Part shown: positions 7,115 to 16,347 of the stretch, in pieces
Layout of the letters: every line of letters begins with the position of its first letter
Numbering within the stretch: position 1 is the stretch's first letter
Assembly: GCA_036659415.1 (NCBI GenBank)
Contig: JAVXCQ010000002.1
Coordinates: 1-64,000, forward strand
Source of the DNA: JAVXCQ01 sp036659415
Lineage (GTDB): Bacteria > Bacillota > Negativicutes > Acidaminococcales > Acidaminococcaceae
DNA: 64,000 bases
Direction: 5' to 3'
Program-made: the position numbers and the translations under genes
Notes under the pieces: model-generated
What the model was told of the DNA's origin: nothing
Database searches by the model: none
Seen by the model: the letters and a program-made list of their open reading frames with translations, nothing else

Positions 7115-8299
7115 TTACATACATTCCTTAATGGCTACTGCCATTCTTCTAATGCCTTCCTCGATTTTATCATCTGGCATATTAGAATAATTTATACGCA
7201 TATTGCGATCGGTTTTTCCATTAGGGAAGAAAGCATCACCCGTCACTGCCGCCACATTTTTTTCAATACATTTGTGGAAAACTTGCTCCGCACTCACACC
7301 TTGAGGAAAAGTTAGCCAAAGAAACAAGCCGCCGGCTGGTGTCGTCCATTCAACCTCGCTGGGAAATTGTTCTTGCATATTTTTTAAAATTAAATCACGA
7401 CGATGTCTGTACAAATTTTTAATTTCTTCCACATGAGCGTCCAAATCGTATTTTTCCATATACGCATCAGCTACACCTTGGTCAAAATTAGAGGTATGCA
7501 GGTCAGCGCTTTGTTTAATTTTAATAAATTCAGCTAGAACATCTTTGTGTGCCGCTACCCACCCTAAGCGCAAACCCGGGCAAAACACCTTGGAAAAGGT
7601 ACCTAAAAACATAACCAACCCTTTGGTGTCCATAGATTTAAGAGAAGGTAAAATTTCTCCTTCAAAACGTAACTCGCCGTAAGGATTATCTTCCAACACC
7701 GGCAGTTCATATTTATTAACGACGGCCATAAATTGTTGGCGACGCTCCAAAGACCAAGTGCGCCCCGTAGGATTTTGAAAATCCGGAATGACATAGATAA
7801 ATTTACAACGTTTAGTAGTACTCAAAATTTTATCCAAGGCTTCCGGTAATAAACCACCCTCATCGGTAGGAACTTCGATATACTGTGGTTCATAAGCATT
7901 AAAAGCATTAAGTGCACCCAAATAAGAAGGGCTTTCGCACAGCACTATGTCCCCCGGATCCAAAAACAGTTTACCGGCAAAATCCAAACATTGTTGGGAA
8001 CCGGTGGTAATGAGAATCTCATCGGCGTCGACTTTGGTTTGATATTTAGCTAGCATCCGTGCGGCAATTTTTTGTCTAAAACTAGGACGTCCCTCTGTGG
8101 TAGCATATTGTAAAAGTTGCCGTCCTTCTTTTAATAACAATTCAGAAGAAACTTGGGCAATTTCCTCCACAGGAAAAAGTTCCGGCGCCGGCAAGCCACC
8201 GGCAAAAGAAATAATTTCCGGGCGTTGGGTTAATTTCAACAGTTCGCGAATTTCCGAGGCTTGCATTCTTTGCATTCGTTGAGCATATTTTATAGCCAT
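7115..8299 (-). CDS. PLP-dependent class I/II aminotransferase (2-aminoadipate/aromatic type)
   Basis: This 394-aa fold-type I aminotransferase lacks a GntR domain but has the sequence style of LysN/MocR-like enzymes (N-terminal SFAGGLPAPELFP). PLP-binding residues visible are Asn176 (FQNPTG), Asp204 and the Schiff-base Lys237 in GTFSKVFCPGLRLGW. The amino-group donor cannot be read from sequence; 2-aminoadipate, branched-chain or aromatic 2-oxoacids are all possible. It has its own promoter and terminator. Its neighbour on the same strand is glutamate dehydrogenase, which could regenerate the glutamate/2-oxoglutarate pair. The SD is GGGGG before ATG 8299. Confidence 0.85.
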   Translation of the reverse strand: MAIKYAQRMQRMQASEIRELLKLTQRPEIISFAGGLPAPELFPVEEIAQVSSELLLKEGRQLLQYATTEGRPSFRQKIAARMLAKYQTKVDADEILITTGSQQCLDFAGKLFLDPGDIVLCESPSYLGALNAFNAYEPQYIEVPTDEGGLLPEALDKILSTTKRCKFIYVIPDFQNPTGRTWSLERRQQFMAVVNKYELPVLEDNPYGELRFEGEILPSLKSMDTKGLVMFLGTFSKVFCPGLRLGWVAAHKDVLAEFIKIKQSADLHTSNFDQGVADAYMEKYDLDAHVEEIKNLYRHRRDLILKNMQEQFPSEVEWTTPAGGLFLWLTFPQGVSAEQVFHKCIEKNVAAVTGDAFFPNGKTDRNMRINYSNMPDDKIEEGIRRMAVAIKECM

Positions 8300-8377
8300 T
8301 TTTGTTCCCCCATTACTATAGTTAGCAAGCTGTATTTCCGAAGTAAAGCTTTTTCCAAATACGGTTTACATTTAATT

Positions 8378-8406
8378 ATTTTATCACTACCCAATTGTTA
8401 CGTCAA
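8378..8406 (-). promoter_or_regulatory. aminotransferase promoter
   Basis: -35 TTGACG (8406-8401), 17-nt spacer, -10 TAAAAT (8383-8378) on the minus strand. Confidence 0.6.
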
Positions 8407-8451
8407 TAAATTTTCATGGTTGCTTGCAAGAATAATGTCTTTTAAGACAAT

Positions 8452-8482
8452 AAAAAGGGAGTCGCAACGCGACTCCCTTTTT
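8452..8482 (-). terminator. gdhA terminator
   Basis: A 14-bp perfect stem AAAAAGGGAGTCGC/GCGACTCCCTTTTT with loop AAC, ending in a T-run, 14 nt after the glutamate dehydrogenase stop. Confidence 0.85.
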
Positions 8483-8496
8483 AAAACTAGTAAATT

Positions 8497-9732
8497 TTAG
8501 AACATACCACGATATTTCATTGGTTCAGCCAATCTATTCAAAGCTACAATGTAAGCTGCTACACGCATATTAACTTGGTATTTATGTGCAGTATCATATA
8601 CTTCTTTGAAGGCTTTTACCATTAATACTTCTTGTTTAGCAATGACATCTGCTTCTTCCCAGAAATAACGGTAGAGGTTTTGCACCCATTCGAAGTAACT
8701 AACAGTTACGCCGCCACCATTGGCCAAAATGTCAGGAACAACCATAATACCTTTTTTGTCCAAAATCTCATCAGCATCAGGAGTTGTCGGTCCATTAGCG
8801 CCTTCGACTACAAATTGTGCTCTGACTTTATCAGCATTATCTTTAGTCAATTGCATTTCAAGAGCTGCCGGTACTAAGACTGTTACTTCCGCTTCCAAAA
8901 CTTCTTCATTGGTTAATGGTGTAGAACCAGGGAACCCAACAACAAAACCGGTTTTTTGTACGTGTTTTTCAACTTCGTACGGATTAATACCTGCCGGATT
9001 ATAAATACCACCCTTAACATCACTCAAAGCTACAATCTTAACGCCTAAATCATGGATAAGTTTAGCGGACCAGCTACCAACGTTACCAAAGCCTTGCACT
9101 GCACAAGTAGCATCTTTAGGAGCGATGCCTTTGGTTTTAATGGCTTCAGCCAAAGCTGTCATAACGCCACGACCAGTAGCAGAAGTTCTACCTAGGGAAC
9201 CACCCATACAAATTGCTTTGCCGGTAACAAATCCGGGTTCGTATTGGCCTTTAAGTTTGCTATATTCATCCATCATCCAGCCCATGATTTTAGCATTAGT
9301 GTTAACGTCAGGAGCCGGCACGTCCATTTTTTCGCCGATTATAACAGCAATTCTATCAATAAAACCACGAGTCAAAGCCTCTAATTCGCGTTCGGAAAGT
9401 TCCGCTGGATTAACAATAATGCCACCTTTACCACCACCATAAGGTAAGCCGGCAACAGCACATTTGCAAGTCATCCAAAAACCAAGGGTTTTTACTTCAT
9501 CCATAGAAACGTTTTGGTGATAACGAACGCCACCTTTAGCCGGTCCCAAAATAGTGCTGTGCTGAGAACGATAACCGGTAAATACTTTCACCGTACCGTT
9601 ATCCATCTTCACCGGAATGGAAACTTCTAGCGTTCTTTCAGGTTGCTCAATAATAGCTGCCGCACCTGGATCGAGTTTCATTACTTCGATTGCTTTGTTC
9701 AAAGGGATTTTGGCCATTTCAAAAATGTTCAT
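8497..9732 (-). CDS. gdhA: glutamate dehydrogenase (Glu/Leu/Phe/Val dehydrogenase family)
   Basis: This 411-aa enzyme interconverts glutamate and 2-oxoglutarate plus ammonia; its length and sequence fit the RocG/GudB-like type. The substrate region contains GPAKGGVRYH and the catalytic lysine segment AGLPYGGGKGGI. The Rossmann domain carries GFGNVGSW. Glutamate-fermenting Negativicutes use this enzyme catabolically, but here the direction cannot be told. It is monocistronic with its own promoter (9790-9819) and terminator, and AAAGGAGG before ATG 9732. A role linked to the adjacent aminotransferase is inference. Confidence 0.95.
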   Translation of the reverse strand: MNIFEMAKIPLNKAIEVMKLDPGAAAIIEQPERTLEVSIPVKMDNGTVKVFTGYRSQHSTILGPAKGGVRYHQNVSMDEVKTLGFWMTCKCAVAGLPYGGGKGGIIVNPAELSERELEALTRGFIDRIAVIIGEKMDVPAPDVNTNAKIMGWMMDEYSKLKGQYEPGFVTGKAICMGGSLGRTSATGRGVMTALAEAIKTKGIAPKDATCAVQGFGNVGSWSAKLIHDLGVKIVALSDVKGGIYNPAGINPYEVEKHVQKTGFVVGFPGSTPLTNEEVLEAEVTVLVPAALEMQLTKDNADKVRAQFVVEGANGPTTPDADEILDKKGIMVVPDILANGGGVTVSYFEWVQNLYRYFWEEADVIAKQEVLMVKAFKEVYDTAHKYQVNMRVAAYIVALNRLAEPMKYRGMF

Positions 9733-9789
9733 AATGTTTCCTCCTTTTTATTGAAGCAAATATAAAGATCACTCATACTTCCTAATCTA

Positions 9790-9819
9790 ATTATAATCCA
9801 AATTTACCATCCTTGTCTA
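9790..9819 (-). promoter_or_regulatory. gdhA promoter
   Basis: -35 TAGACA (9819-9814), 18-nt spacer, -10 TATAAT (9795-9790) on the minus strand. Confidence 0.6.
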
Positions 9820-9900
9820 CAAATAGTCCCTGACTTTACGACCTTTTTGTGAACTATTTTTTATTACTTATTTTGCTGTGGGTAGTCCTCTTCTTTTCGC

Positions 9901-9928
9901 CTTCGGCAAGCAGTATTGCTTGCCGAAG
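9901..9928. other. perfect 12-bp hairpin without U-tract
   Basis: CTTCGGCAAGCA pairs with TGCTTGCCGAAG across loop GTAT, 15 nt after the HD-domain gene stop. No T-run follows on either strand, so it may be a Rho-type or mRNA-stability hairpin rather than an intrinsic terminator. Confidence 0.6.
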
Positions 9929-9942
9929 AACCTTAGCACAAA

Positions 9943-11133
9943 TTACTCAAATTGTGCAAAAATCTTGGAGAAAGGAATGCCGGCAATCGATTTATCCTGG
10001 TACTTGGCTCGCAACGAAATAACACCCTCACTGAGATGTTTGGAAGTAATACCGTACTGGATAGAAAGCCAGGCTTCCATAAAGGCCGCCAAGTGGTCGC
10101 ACCCCTTTAAAACTGCACCGTCCACGGCACAATATTTATCTTCATTGTACCGCTCATTAATTTCATCAGCCTTACAACCTTGCGGCCTACCGTCCAAAAT
10201 AATCCGATTGTCAAATTCATTTTCACAAAAATACAAAATCTCCTCGTGCCAAGCCGCCGGTAATAAGGGTAAAACCTTTTCGGCAATTTGCTGTTTTTCG
10301 ATTTCTTTAATGAGGCTATCCAACCCAGGAATCGACGACTTCACCGGAGAAATAATATCCCGGGTTAAAACTTCCGGTAAATCATGGAAAAGGCCACAGA
10401 AAAAGTCATTAACTACCCGTTTGGGGCAAGCCTCCAGCTTTTGCGAGCACAAATAAGCAAAAATTGCCACAATCATCACGTGCCCCATCACTGATGTTTC
10501 CGGTACCCGAGGAGATTGTGCCCAGCGTTTTTGAAATCTTAATTGCCCCACTAAGTCGATAAATTTTCTAGTTTTGCCACCCAAAGCCAATTTTTGCACA
10601 CCCGCCAAGGCGTAATGGTCTTCGATTTCATTAGCGATGGCAACTTTAGTTTCTTCCACGCCGTAAATACCTTGGTTTAAATGATAAATAATGCGGAACT
10701 CCCATTCCGTAGCCAAATAATGCGCTGCTTTTAACAATTTTTTCTCTTGCTTAAAATCCTCGGTATCAAAATAATGTTTCATCTTAGCTAAGAATACCGG
10801 ATCCAAATCACTGACACGTCTTGCCAATTCTTCATAGACCCAAGCGTTAAGTTTTTTGCCATGCACGCGCATTAGCTCGTGAAAAACCGGTGGCTTAATA
10901 TCAGTCAAAATAATCCGGTGTAAAAACTCGAAAATACCACCTTCAATCATCACCTGCCAGTCCAGTTTAGCCCCGTGATCCTGTTCTTCATACTTGGCCA
11001 ACACGTAGAGGATCATCATCTTGTGCGCCTGCTTATCCAGCTCCGTAAACCCTTGTGGTCTAATATGGTCGTTCCAACGTTGAATGTGCGCCGCTTCATA
11101 TAAGAACTCAATAAAACTTTTATTTAATACCAT
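9943..11133 (-). CDS. HD-domain phosphohydrolase, YfbR-like
   Basis: This 396-aa cytoplasmic protein carries an HD metal-dependent hydrolase domain in its middle: His in TSVMGHVM (about residue 215), the HD pair in CGLFHDLPEVLTRDI (about 245-260) and a later Asp in GCDHLAAFMEAW (about 350). This arrangement resembles YfbR-type nucleotidases, but the protein is about twice their size, with an N-terminal extension of unknown role. The substrate is unknown. It follows the NamZ-like gene by 9 nt and is probably cotranscribed with it. Confidence 0.75.
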   Translation of the reverse strand: MVLNKSFIEFLYEAAHIQRWNDHIRPQGFTELDKQAHKMMILYVLAKYEEQDHGAKLDWQVMIEGGIFEFLHRIILTDIKPPVFHELMRVHGKKLNAWVYEELARRVSDLDPVFLAKMKHYFDTEDFKQEKKLLKAAHYLATEWEFRIIYHLNQGIYGVEETKVAIANEIEDHYALAGVQKLALGGKTRKFIDLVGQLRFQKRWAQSPRVPETSVMGHVMIVAIFAYLCSQKLEACPKRVVNDFFCGLFHDLPEVLTRDIISPVKSSIPGLDSLIKEIEKQQIAEKVLPLLPAAWHEEILYFCENEFDNRIILDGRPQGCKADEINERYNEDKYCAVDGAVLKGCDHLAAFMEAWLSIQYGITSKHLSEGVISLRAKYQDKSIAGIPFSKIFAQFE

Positions 11134-11142
11134 CGTAACCTC

Positions 11143-12357
11143 CTATTGATATAAAAGATATGGCTTCGCTTGTGCCGCAAAAGCTTGGTTTTCTTGCTCC
11201 CAACGGGCAAAGATTCCTGCTAGCGGTCGCTGACCACGCAAACTCGCCTCGCCCAACTCGATGTCAAACTTGTAGCCGCCCGTGTCCCGCGTGGCAAAAC
11301 TAACCTGCTGTGGATAATCGGTCAGTAAAAGTCTGACAATGTGAGCGCCGGTGTGCACAGGCAAAAAGCTCGGTAAATCTGTCACATACAACTGCACTCC
11401 CGCACAAAACTCTCCAGCATATTTACCAAACCCGGGTGTAAACGCCACGGGCAAGAATTTTACCCCCGGTAAAGCCAAAGCATTGAGTTTAGCCGCAAAA
11501 TCCTGATTATGGAGCCAGGGAGCACCGATATATTCAAAAGGTTTCGTTGTCCCAATCCCCACGGAAAGATTGGCCTCACCAGTTATACCTGTTGCCAAGT
11601 AACAAACGGCACTGGTAAAGGTAGGAATTGCCGGTGACGTCATAATCCACGGAAGTTTTGTTGCCGGAAAATACATGGAACGCCGCCAATTGCGGAGTGG
11701 TACTACTTCTAACTTGACACCAATATGATATTCTGTATTAATAAACCGGGCATATTCTCCTAGGGTAAGACCATGCCGCAAAGGCAAGGGATACAACCCA
11801 ATAAAGGATTCCTGCCCTTTTTTCAAAGTAGGTCCGCCATAAGTACCGCCCATGGGATTGGGCCGGTCAAAGACAACAAAGGTTTTTCCCGCTTGAGCGC
11901 AAGCCTCCATAGCATATGCCATCGTCGACGCATAGGTGTAATTGCGTGCCCCAATATCCTGCAAGTCAATGGCCAGTAAATCAATCCCTTCTAACATGGC
12001 CGGCGTCGGTCTTTTGGTCTCTCCATAAAGGCTATAGACTTTAATGCCCCGATAAGTGGTGTTGCCTAGTAGCTCCCCGGCTTTAACCGCCCCGAATAAG
12101 CCGTGTTCCGGCACAAAAATAGCACTTACCTTAGCATGAGCCTCCAGTAACTCCACGGAGCTACGTAGTTTGCTATCTAGCCCTGTTTGGTTAGTAATTA
12201 GTCCCACCCGTTTGTTCTTAAAAAGTGACGCATATTCTGCCAGCCGTTCAATGCCTAACACTACCTGTGGCTGCGGCTTGGTGGCAGCCGCACACTGCCT
12301 TGGCACTACGCTTATCAACAGTAAGCAACAACAAAGGCGCAAAAACAGTTTTAACAA
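11143..12357 (-). CDS. exo-beta-N-acetylmuramidase NamZ-like (DUF1343) exported protein
   Basis: This 404-aa protein has a signal peptide (about 1-25: basic start, LCCCLLLISVV core, AAA cleavage region). A DUF1343/NamZ domain follows, with LITNQTGLD, FVPEHGLFG, DLQDIGARNYTY and FDRPNPMGG segments. NamZ of Bacillus removes terminal MurNAc from peptidoglycan fragments, so a role in wall recycling is likely. The start codon is TTG at 12357 with a GGAAGGGGGG SD about 8 nt upstream. It is the first gene of a two-gene unit with the HD protein and is divergent from potA. Confidence 0.85.
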   Translation of the reverse strand: MLKLFLRLCCCLLLISVVPRQCAAATKPQPQVVLGIERLAEYASLFKNKRVGLITNQTGLDSKLRSSVELLEAHAKVSAIFVPEHGLFGAVKAGELLGNTTYRGIKVYSLYGETKRPTPAMLEGIDLLAIDLQDIGARNYTYASTMAYAMEACAQAGKTFVVFDRPNPMGGTYGGPTLKKGQESFIGLYPLPLRHGLTLGEYARFINTEYHIGVKLEVVPLRNWRRSMYFPATKLPWIMTSPAIPTFTSAVCYLATGITGEANLSVGIGTTKPFEYIGAPWLHNQDFAAKLNALALPGVKFLPVAFTPGFGKYAGEFCAGVQLYVTDLPSFLPVHTGAHIVRLLLTDYPQQVSFATRDTGGYKFDIELGEASLRGQRPLAGIFARWEQENQAFAAQAKPYLLYQ

Positions 12358-12449
12358 CCTCGTAACCCCCCTTCCATTATATCTGTAATATACTGTATAA
12401 CATTCTCTCTTTTTTCCCTAAAAACCTTTTTTATTTCACAAATAAAATA

Positions 12450-12480
12450 TTGAAATATCTCCCAGTTTCTATGTTATAAT
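12450..12480 (+). promoter_or_regulatory. potABC promoter
   Basis: -35-like TTGAAA (12450-12455), 19-nt spacer, -10 TATAAT (12475-12480) with an upstream TG (extended -10). Confidence 0.55.
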
Positions 12481-12514
12481 TTAAATACTATCCACTGAGA
12501 GAAAGGTTGTGACA

Positions 12515-12526
12515 ATGAAAAGATGA
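12515..12526 (+). other. three-codon minicistron overlapping the potA start
   Basis: ATG AAA AGA TGA (Met-Lys-Arg-stop) has the better-placed SD, GAAAGG 8 nt upstream. Its TGA overlaps the potA ATG as ATGA. It may feed ribosomes to potA by termination-reinitiation. Confidence 0.35.
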
Positions 12527-13518
12527 AAGAAATGGTTCGTTTACAGGGCATTACTAAAAAATTTGGTAATAATACAATAATACCATCTTTAGATTTGACA
12601 ATTAATGACGGAGAATTTATTACTTTACTCGGTCCTTCCGGTTGTGGCAAAACTACCTTGCTTCGTATGATCGCTGGTTTAGAACAACCAACTGCCGGTA
12701 AAGTGTTTTTAGATAACGAAGACGTGACCAATTTACCGCCCTATAAGCGTGATGTCAATATGGTCTTTCAAAATTACGCATTGTTCCCTCACATGACTGT
12801 TGAGGAAAATATACATTTTGGTTTAATGATGAAAAAAGTTCCGCTAGAAGAACGGCAAGAACGCGTAACTCAGGTCTTATATCTCACCCAGCTAGAAGAA
12901 TTTCGTAGACGTAGACCACAACAAATGAGTGGTGGCCAGCAACAACGTGTCGCTATTGCCCGGGCATTAGTAAATAACCCCAAAGTTTTACTCCTAGATG
13001 AACCTTTGGGTGCTTTAGATTATCAACTACGCAAAAACCTCCAGTTGGAGTTGAAAAATCTCCAACGGGGCTTGGGACTTACTTTTGTCTATGTCACCCA
13101 CGACCAAGAAGAAGCACTCACTATGAGTGATCGAATTGTCGTAATGAATAAAGGCTGCATTGAACAAGATGATGTGCCCGATGCTATTTATCATCACCCG
13201 GCTTCTAAATTTGTGGCTCGCTTTATTGGAGAAAGTAACTTTTTTGACATCGGTGCCGACTCTTGGGCCGTTCGCCCAGAAAAGCTGAACCTCTGTTTAG
13301 AAAGTGACGACGCCACTAATCACCCCGAGCCAGAATTCTACGGTACCGTGGTAGACGTGGTCTTTTACGGCACTATTGATAAGGTCTTTATCCGTCTTGA
13401 CAATTCCAATCAAACCGTAGTGGCTTATCAATACTTTGACGACGTTAAACGTTGGCATAGCGATGAGCGTGCCGGTATTTGGTGGTATCCGCAGGATGGG
13501 GTGAAAGTATCACGATGA
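12523..13518 (+). CDS. potA: spermidine/putrescine ABC transporter ATP-binding protein
   Basis: This 331-aa ATPase energises polyamine import. Walker A GPSGCGKT is at 37-44, the Q-loop at VFQNYALFPHM, the signature at MSGGQQQRVAIARAL, Walker B at VLLLDEPLGALD and the H-loop at YVTHDQEEA. A short TOBE-like domain follows (about 245-331). It is somewhat shorter than the usual 360-380-aa PotA. The assigned ATG at 12523 lacks an ideally spaced SD of its own; a Met at 12532 is an alternative start. Its TGA overlaps the potB ATG. Confidence 0.93.
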   Translation: MKEMVRLQGITKKFGNNTIIPSLDLTINDGEFITLLGPSGCGKTTLLRMIAGLEQPTAGKVFLDNEDVTNLPPYKRDVNMVFQNYALFPHMTVEENIHFGLMMKKVPLEERQERVTQVLYLTQLEEFRRRRPQQMSGGQQQRVAIARALVNNPKVLLLDEPLGALDYQLRKNLQLELKNLQRGLGLTFVYVTHDQEEALTMSDRIVVMNKGCIEQDDVPDAIYHHPASKFVARFIGESNFFDIGADSWAVRPEKLNLCLESDDATNHPEPEFYGTVVDVVFYGTIDKVFIRLDNSNQTVVAYQYFDDVKRWHSDERAGIWWYPQDGVKVSR

Positions 13519-14372
13519 AAAACGGTAAATTTTTGGTAGCACCGGCAATGCTGTGGTTAAGCATTTTTTTCGTTGTACCACTACTCATCGTAGTCGCTGT
13601 TTCCTTTGCCGGTCGTACCGCTTACGGACAATTAATTTTTTCCTTTACACTGGCCAATTATGCGCGTTTTTTGGAACCGCTTTATGTCAGAATTTTTCTG
13701 GACACCTTGGTCACAGCTTTAGTAACCACTGCCCTCACTTTTGCCCTGGGCTATCCTTTGGCGTATACAATCGCCCAATTGCCCAAGAAATGGCAACAAC
13801 CGGGCTTAATCTTAGTAATGATTCCTTTTTGGATCAACTTTTTAATCCGCTCTTATGCTTGGGTGATTATTTTGCGCTCCCAGGGAGTTCTCAACACCTT
13901 GCTCATCAGTAGCGGCCTCATTGATAAACCGCTGGCCTTACTTTATAACGATACTGCTGTCATGCTCGGTATGGTGTATGCCCTTTTGCCGTTTATGGTA
14001 CTACCGATCTACGTTTCGATTGAACAGCTCGATCACCGACTTTTAGAAGCCGCCTCTGACCTGGGTGCTAAACCCTGGACAGCTTTTCGCAAGATTACCC
14101 TGCCTTTAACCATGCCGGGAATTGCAGCCGGTTCTATTTTGGTGTTCATTTCTTCCCTCGGTATGTTTGTCGTCCCTGACGTAATGGGTGGCGCCAAATC
14201 TGCCCTCATCGGCAACCTCATTCAAAATCAATTTCTTTCGGCTCGGGATTGGCCCTTTGGCTCAGCCCTTTCCATTGTTCTAGCTATTTTATCCCTCGTA
14301 CTGATTATTCTTTATTATAAAGTGCTACAAGCGCAAAAAGGGGGTAAAAGCAATGCAAAAGACCTGGCGTAG
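13515..14372 (+). CDS. potB: spermidine/putrescine ABC transporter permease
   Basis: This 285-aa inner-membrane permease of the PotB/BPD type has six predicted membrane segments and the EAA loop EQLDHRLLEAASDLGA (about 175-190) that contacts PotA. I choose ATG 13515, which overlaps the potA stop as ATGA and gives the family N-terminus MKNGKFLVAPAML. An upstream in-frame start (13479) would lie within potA. It overlaps potC by 20 nt. Confidence 0.92.
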   Translation: MKNGKFLVAPAMLWLSIFFVVPLLIVVAVSFAGRTAYGQLIFSFTLANYARFLEPLYVRIFLDTLVTALVTTALTFALGYPLAYTIAQLPKKWQQPGLILVMIPFWINFLIRSYAWVIILRSQGVLNTLLISSGLIDKPLALLYNDTAVMLGMVYALLPFMVLPIYVSIEQLDHRLLEAASDLGAKPWTAFRKITLPLTMPGIAAGSILVFISSLGMFVVPDVMGGAKSALIGNLIQNQFLSARDWPFGSALSIVLAILSLVLIILYYKVLQAQKGGKSNAKDLA

Positions 14373-15150
14373 CAGCTTACTCCTAGCTTATGCTTTGGCT
14401 ATTATTGCCTTTTTATATTTACCGCTTTTGATTTTGGCTCTCTATTCTTTTAACGAGTCCCGCATTAATGCCGTGTGGACTGGTTTTACTCTTGACTGGT
14501 ATGTGGCGCTGTTTAAAAACCGCAGAGTTTTGGAAGCTCTTACCAATAGTTTGATTATTGCCGTTATTTCAACGGTTGTTTCTACGATTTTGGGCACTAT
14601 TGCCGCCATTGCCATTAATCGTTACCAATTTAAGTTCAAGCCAGTGATTAATGGGCTACTTTATTTGCCGATTTTAATTCCGGAAATAGTAATGGGCTTA
14701 TCCCTCTTGGTGCTTTTCGCTCAAACCGGCGTGCCCCTGGGAAAATCCACCTTAATTATTGCCCATATTACTTTTTGCCTGTCTTTTGTCATCATTACCG
14801 TTAATGCCCGTTTAGAAGGTATGCATCACGAACTGGAACAGGCTGCTATGGATTTATATGCTACGCCTTGGCAAACCTTTCGTTATGTTACCTTTCCCCT
14901 CGCTTTACCCGGTATCGTAGCCGGAGCTTTAATCGCCTTTACACTTTCCATTGATGATTTTATCATTAGTTTTTTTGTGGCCGGACCTAATTCCACCACC
15001 TTGCCCCTTTATATTTATGCCATGGTTAAACGTGGTATTTCTCCTGAAATTAATGCCTTGTCCACGCTTTTGATGGTGGCCACCATTACGCTCATTGTGG
15101 TAGCTCAGCTTTTACAACCACAACACACTTCGGAGAAAAAAGATAGTTAG
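14353..15150 (+). CDS. potC: spermidine/putrescine ABC transporter permease
   Basis: This 265-aa partner permease to PotB has an N-terminal membrane segment (about 9-32) and BPD-type helices. Its EAA-like loop reads ELEQAAMDLYATPWQ, followed by the conserved IDDFIISFF segment typical of PotC. SD GGGGG lies before ATG 14353, inside the end of potB. Substrate-binding genes follow after 56 nt under an additional promoter. Confidence 0.92.
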   Translation: MQKTWRSSLLLAYALAIIAFLYLPLLILALYSFNESRINAVWTGFTLDWYVALFKNRRVLEALTNSLIIAVISTVVSTILGTIAAIAINRYQFKFKPVINGLLYLPILIPEIVMGLSLLVLFAQTGVPLGKSTLIIAHITFCLSFVIITVNARLEGMHHELEQAAMDLYATPWQTFRYVTFPLALPGIVAGALIAFTLSIDDFIISFFVAGPNSTTLPLYIYAMVKRGISPEINALSTLLMVATITLIVVAQLLQPQHTSEKKDS

Positions 15151-15170
15151 CTTTGATATTAACCTTTGGT

Positions 15171-15179
15171 TGATATAAT
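15171..15179 (+). promoter_or_regulatory. extended -10 promoter for potD copy 1
   Basis: TGATATAAT (extended -10) lies between potC and potD1. The -35 is weak (CTTTGA at 15151-15156, 17-nt spacing). It could allow extra synthesis of the binding protein. Confidence 0.45.
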
Positions 15180-15206
15180 AATGTTGGAAAGGGTGGTTTC
15201 ACTATC

Positions 15207-16280
15207 ATGAAAAAAATGTTCTCGTTCTTTTTGGTTATGCTCATGTTACTTGCTCTTGTAATGACCGGTTGTGGGGGTGGCGACAAAAAGGATACGGCAA
15301 AAAAAGCGTCTGAACCACAGGTACTTAATTTATTCAGTTGGGCTGATAATTTTGATCCTGAAGTTATTGCCGAATTTGAAAAAAAATATAATTGCAAAGT
15401 CAATTACGATGTTTTTGCCAATAATGAAGAGCTCCTCGCCAAAATTCAAGCCGGTGGAGCACAATATGATTTAATTCAACCTTCGGACTACATGGTAGCT
15501 ACCATGTTGAAATTGGACTTACTAGAAAAACTGGATTTAAAAAATATCCCTAATGCTAAAAACCTCGTCAGCAGTCTGCAAGCCCCTGTTTACGACCCGG
15601 AGGGTAATCATTCTCTCGTTTATACTTGGGGTATTACCGGTATTGTCTACAATAAAAATTTTGTCAAAGAAGTTCCTACCAGTTGGAAGGCTTTGTGGAA
15701 TCCGGAATATCAAGGTCGCGTCATTTTGCTCAACGATAACCGGGAAGTTTTTGGTATGGCTTTGAAGAAAAATGGTTATTCTAATAACTCGGTAGTACCA
15801 GCAGAACTAGAAGTCGCCTTTACTGATTTAAAAGCACTGGCACCTAGCATTCTCGCCTATGACACAGATACCATCAAACAAAAATTCATCGCCGAAGAAG
15901 CTTGGATTGGTACCATGTGGTCCGGTGACGCCTCTTACACCCTGAAAGAAAATAAAAATATTGGCTTTGTTATTCCCCAAGAAGGTGCTACTATTTGGGC
16001 CGATACTTTTGCTATTCCCAAAGGAGCTAAGAACAAAGCACTGGCTGAAAAGTTCATTAATTTTATCTATGAACCACAAATTAGTGCCAAAAACTACGAA
16101 TACATCGGTTATAATGACCCTAACGAAAAAGCTACCAGCTTCCACAGCAAAGAATTTAATGCTGACCCCATGCTTAAAATCGGTAAGGATAATATTGACA
16201 AGGGCGAGTGGCTTATTGATATCGGCGAAGGTCTACAAGTCTACGACCGATATTGGACAGAACTCAAAACAGCTAAATAA
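15207..16280 (+). CDS. potD: spermidine/putrescine-binding lipoprotein, copy 1
   Basis: This 357-aa extracytoplasmic solute-binding protein has a lipoprotein signal ending MTGC, giving lipidated Cys22. The mature part shows the PotD pattern: LNLFSWADNFDPEVIAEFE, a type 2 periplasmic binding fold, and WSGDASYTL near 235-245. It is paired with a close tandem copy immediately downstream. Both share the motifs YDVFANNEE and AKIQAGGAQ and end LKTAK. Whether the two differ in polyamine preference cannot be told. A terminator hairpin separates them, so copy 1 probably has the higher mRNA level. Confidence 0.92.
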   Translation: MKKMFSFFLVMLMLLALVMTGCGGGDKKDTAKKASEPQVLNLFSWADNFDPEVIAEFEKKYNCKVNYDVFANNEELLAKIQAGGAQYDLIQPSDYMVATMLKLDLLEKLDLKNIPNAKNLVSSLQAPVYDPEGNHSLVYTWGITGIVYNKNFVKEVPTSWKALWNPEYQGRVILLNDNREVFGMALKKNGYSNNSVVPAELEVAFTDLKALAPSILAYDTDTIKQKFIAEEAWIGTMWSGDASYTLKENKNIGFVIPQEGATIWADTFAIPKGAKNKALAEKFINFIYEPQISAKNYEYIGYNDPNEKATSFHSKEFNADPMLKIGKDNIDKGEWLIDIGEGLQVYDRYWTELKTAK

Positions 16281-16289
16281 TCAAAACTC

Positions 16290-16319
16290 AAAAGGCTGTC
16301 TGCAAGGACAGCCTTTTGT
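16290..16319 (+). terminator. hairpin between the two potD genes
   Basis: AAAAGGCTGTC pairs with GACAGCCTTTT across loop TGCAAG. The T-run is short, so partial termination is plausible. Confidence 0.65.
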
Positions 16320-16347
16320 CAGCTTAACATGAAAGGGAGCTTGTCCT

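Noticed and set aside
9878..10456. 192-codon plus-strand ORF
   Set aside because: It is antisense to the HD-domain gene, whose motifs and SD are clear.
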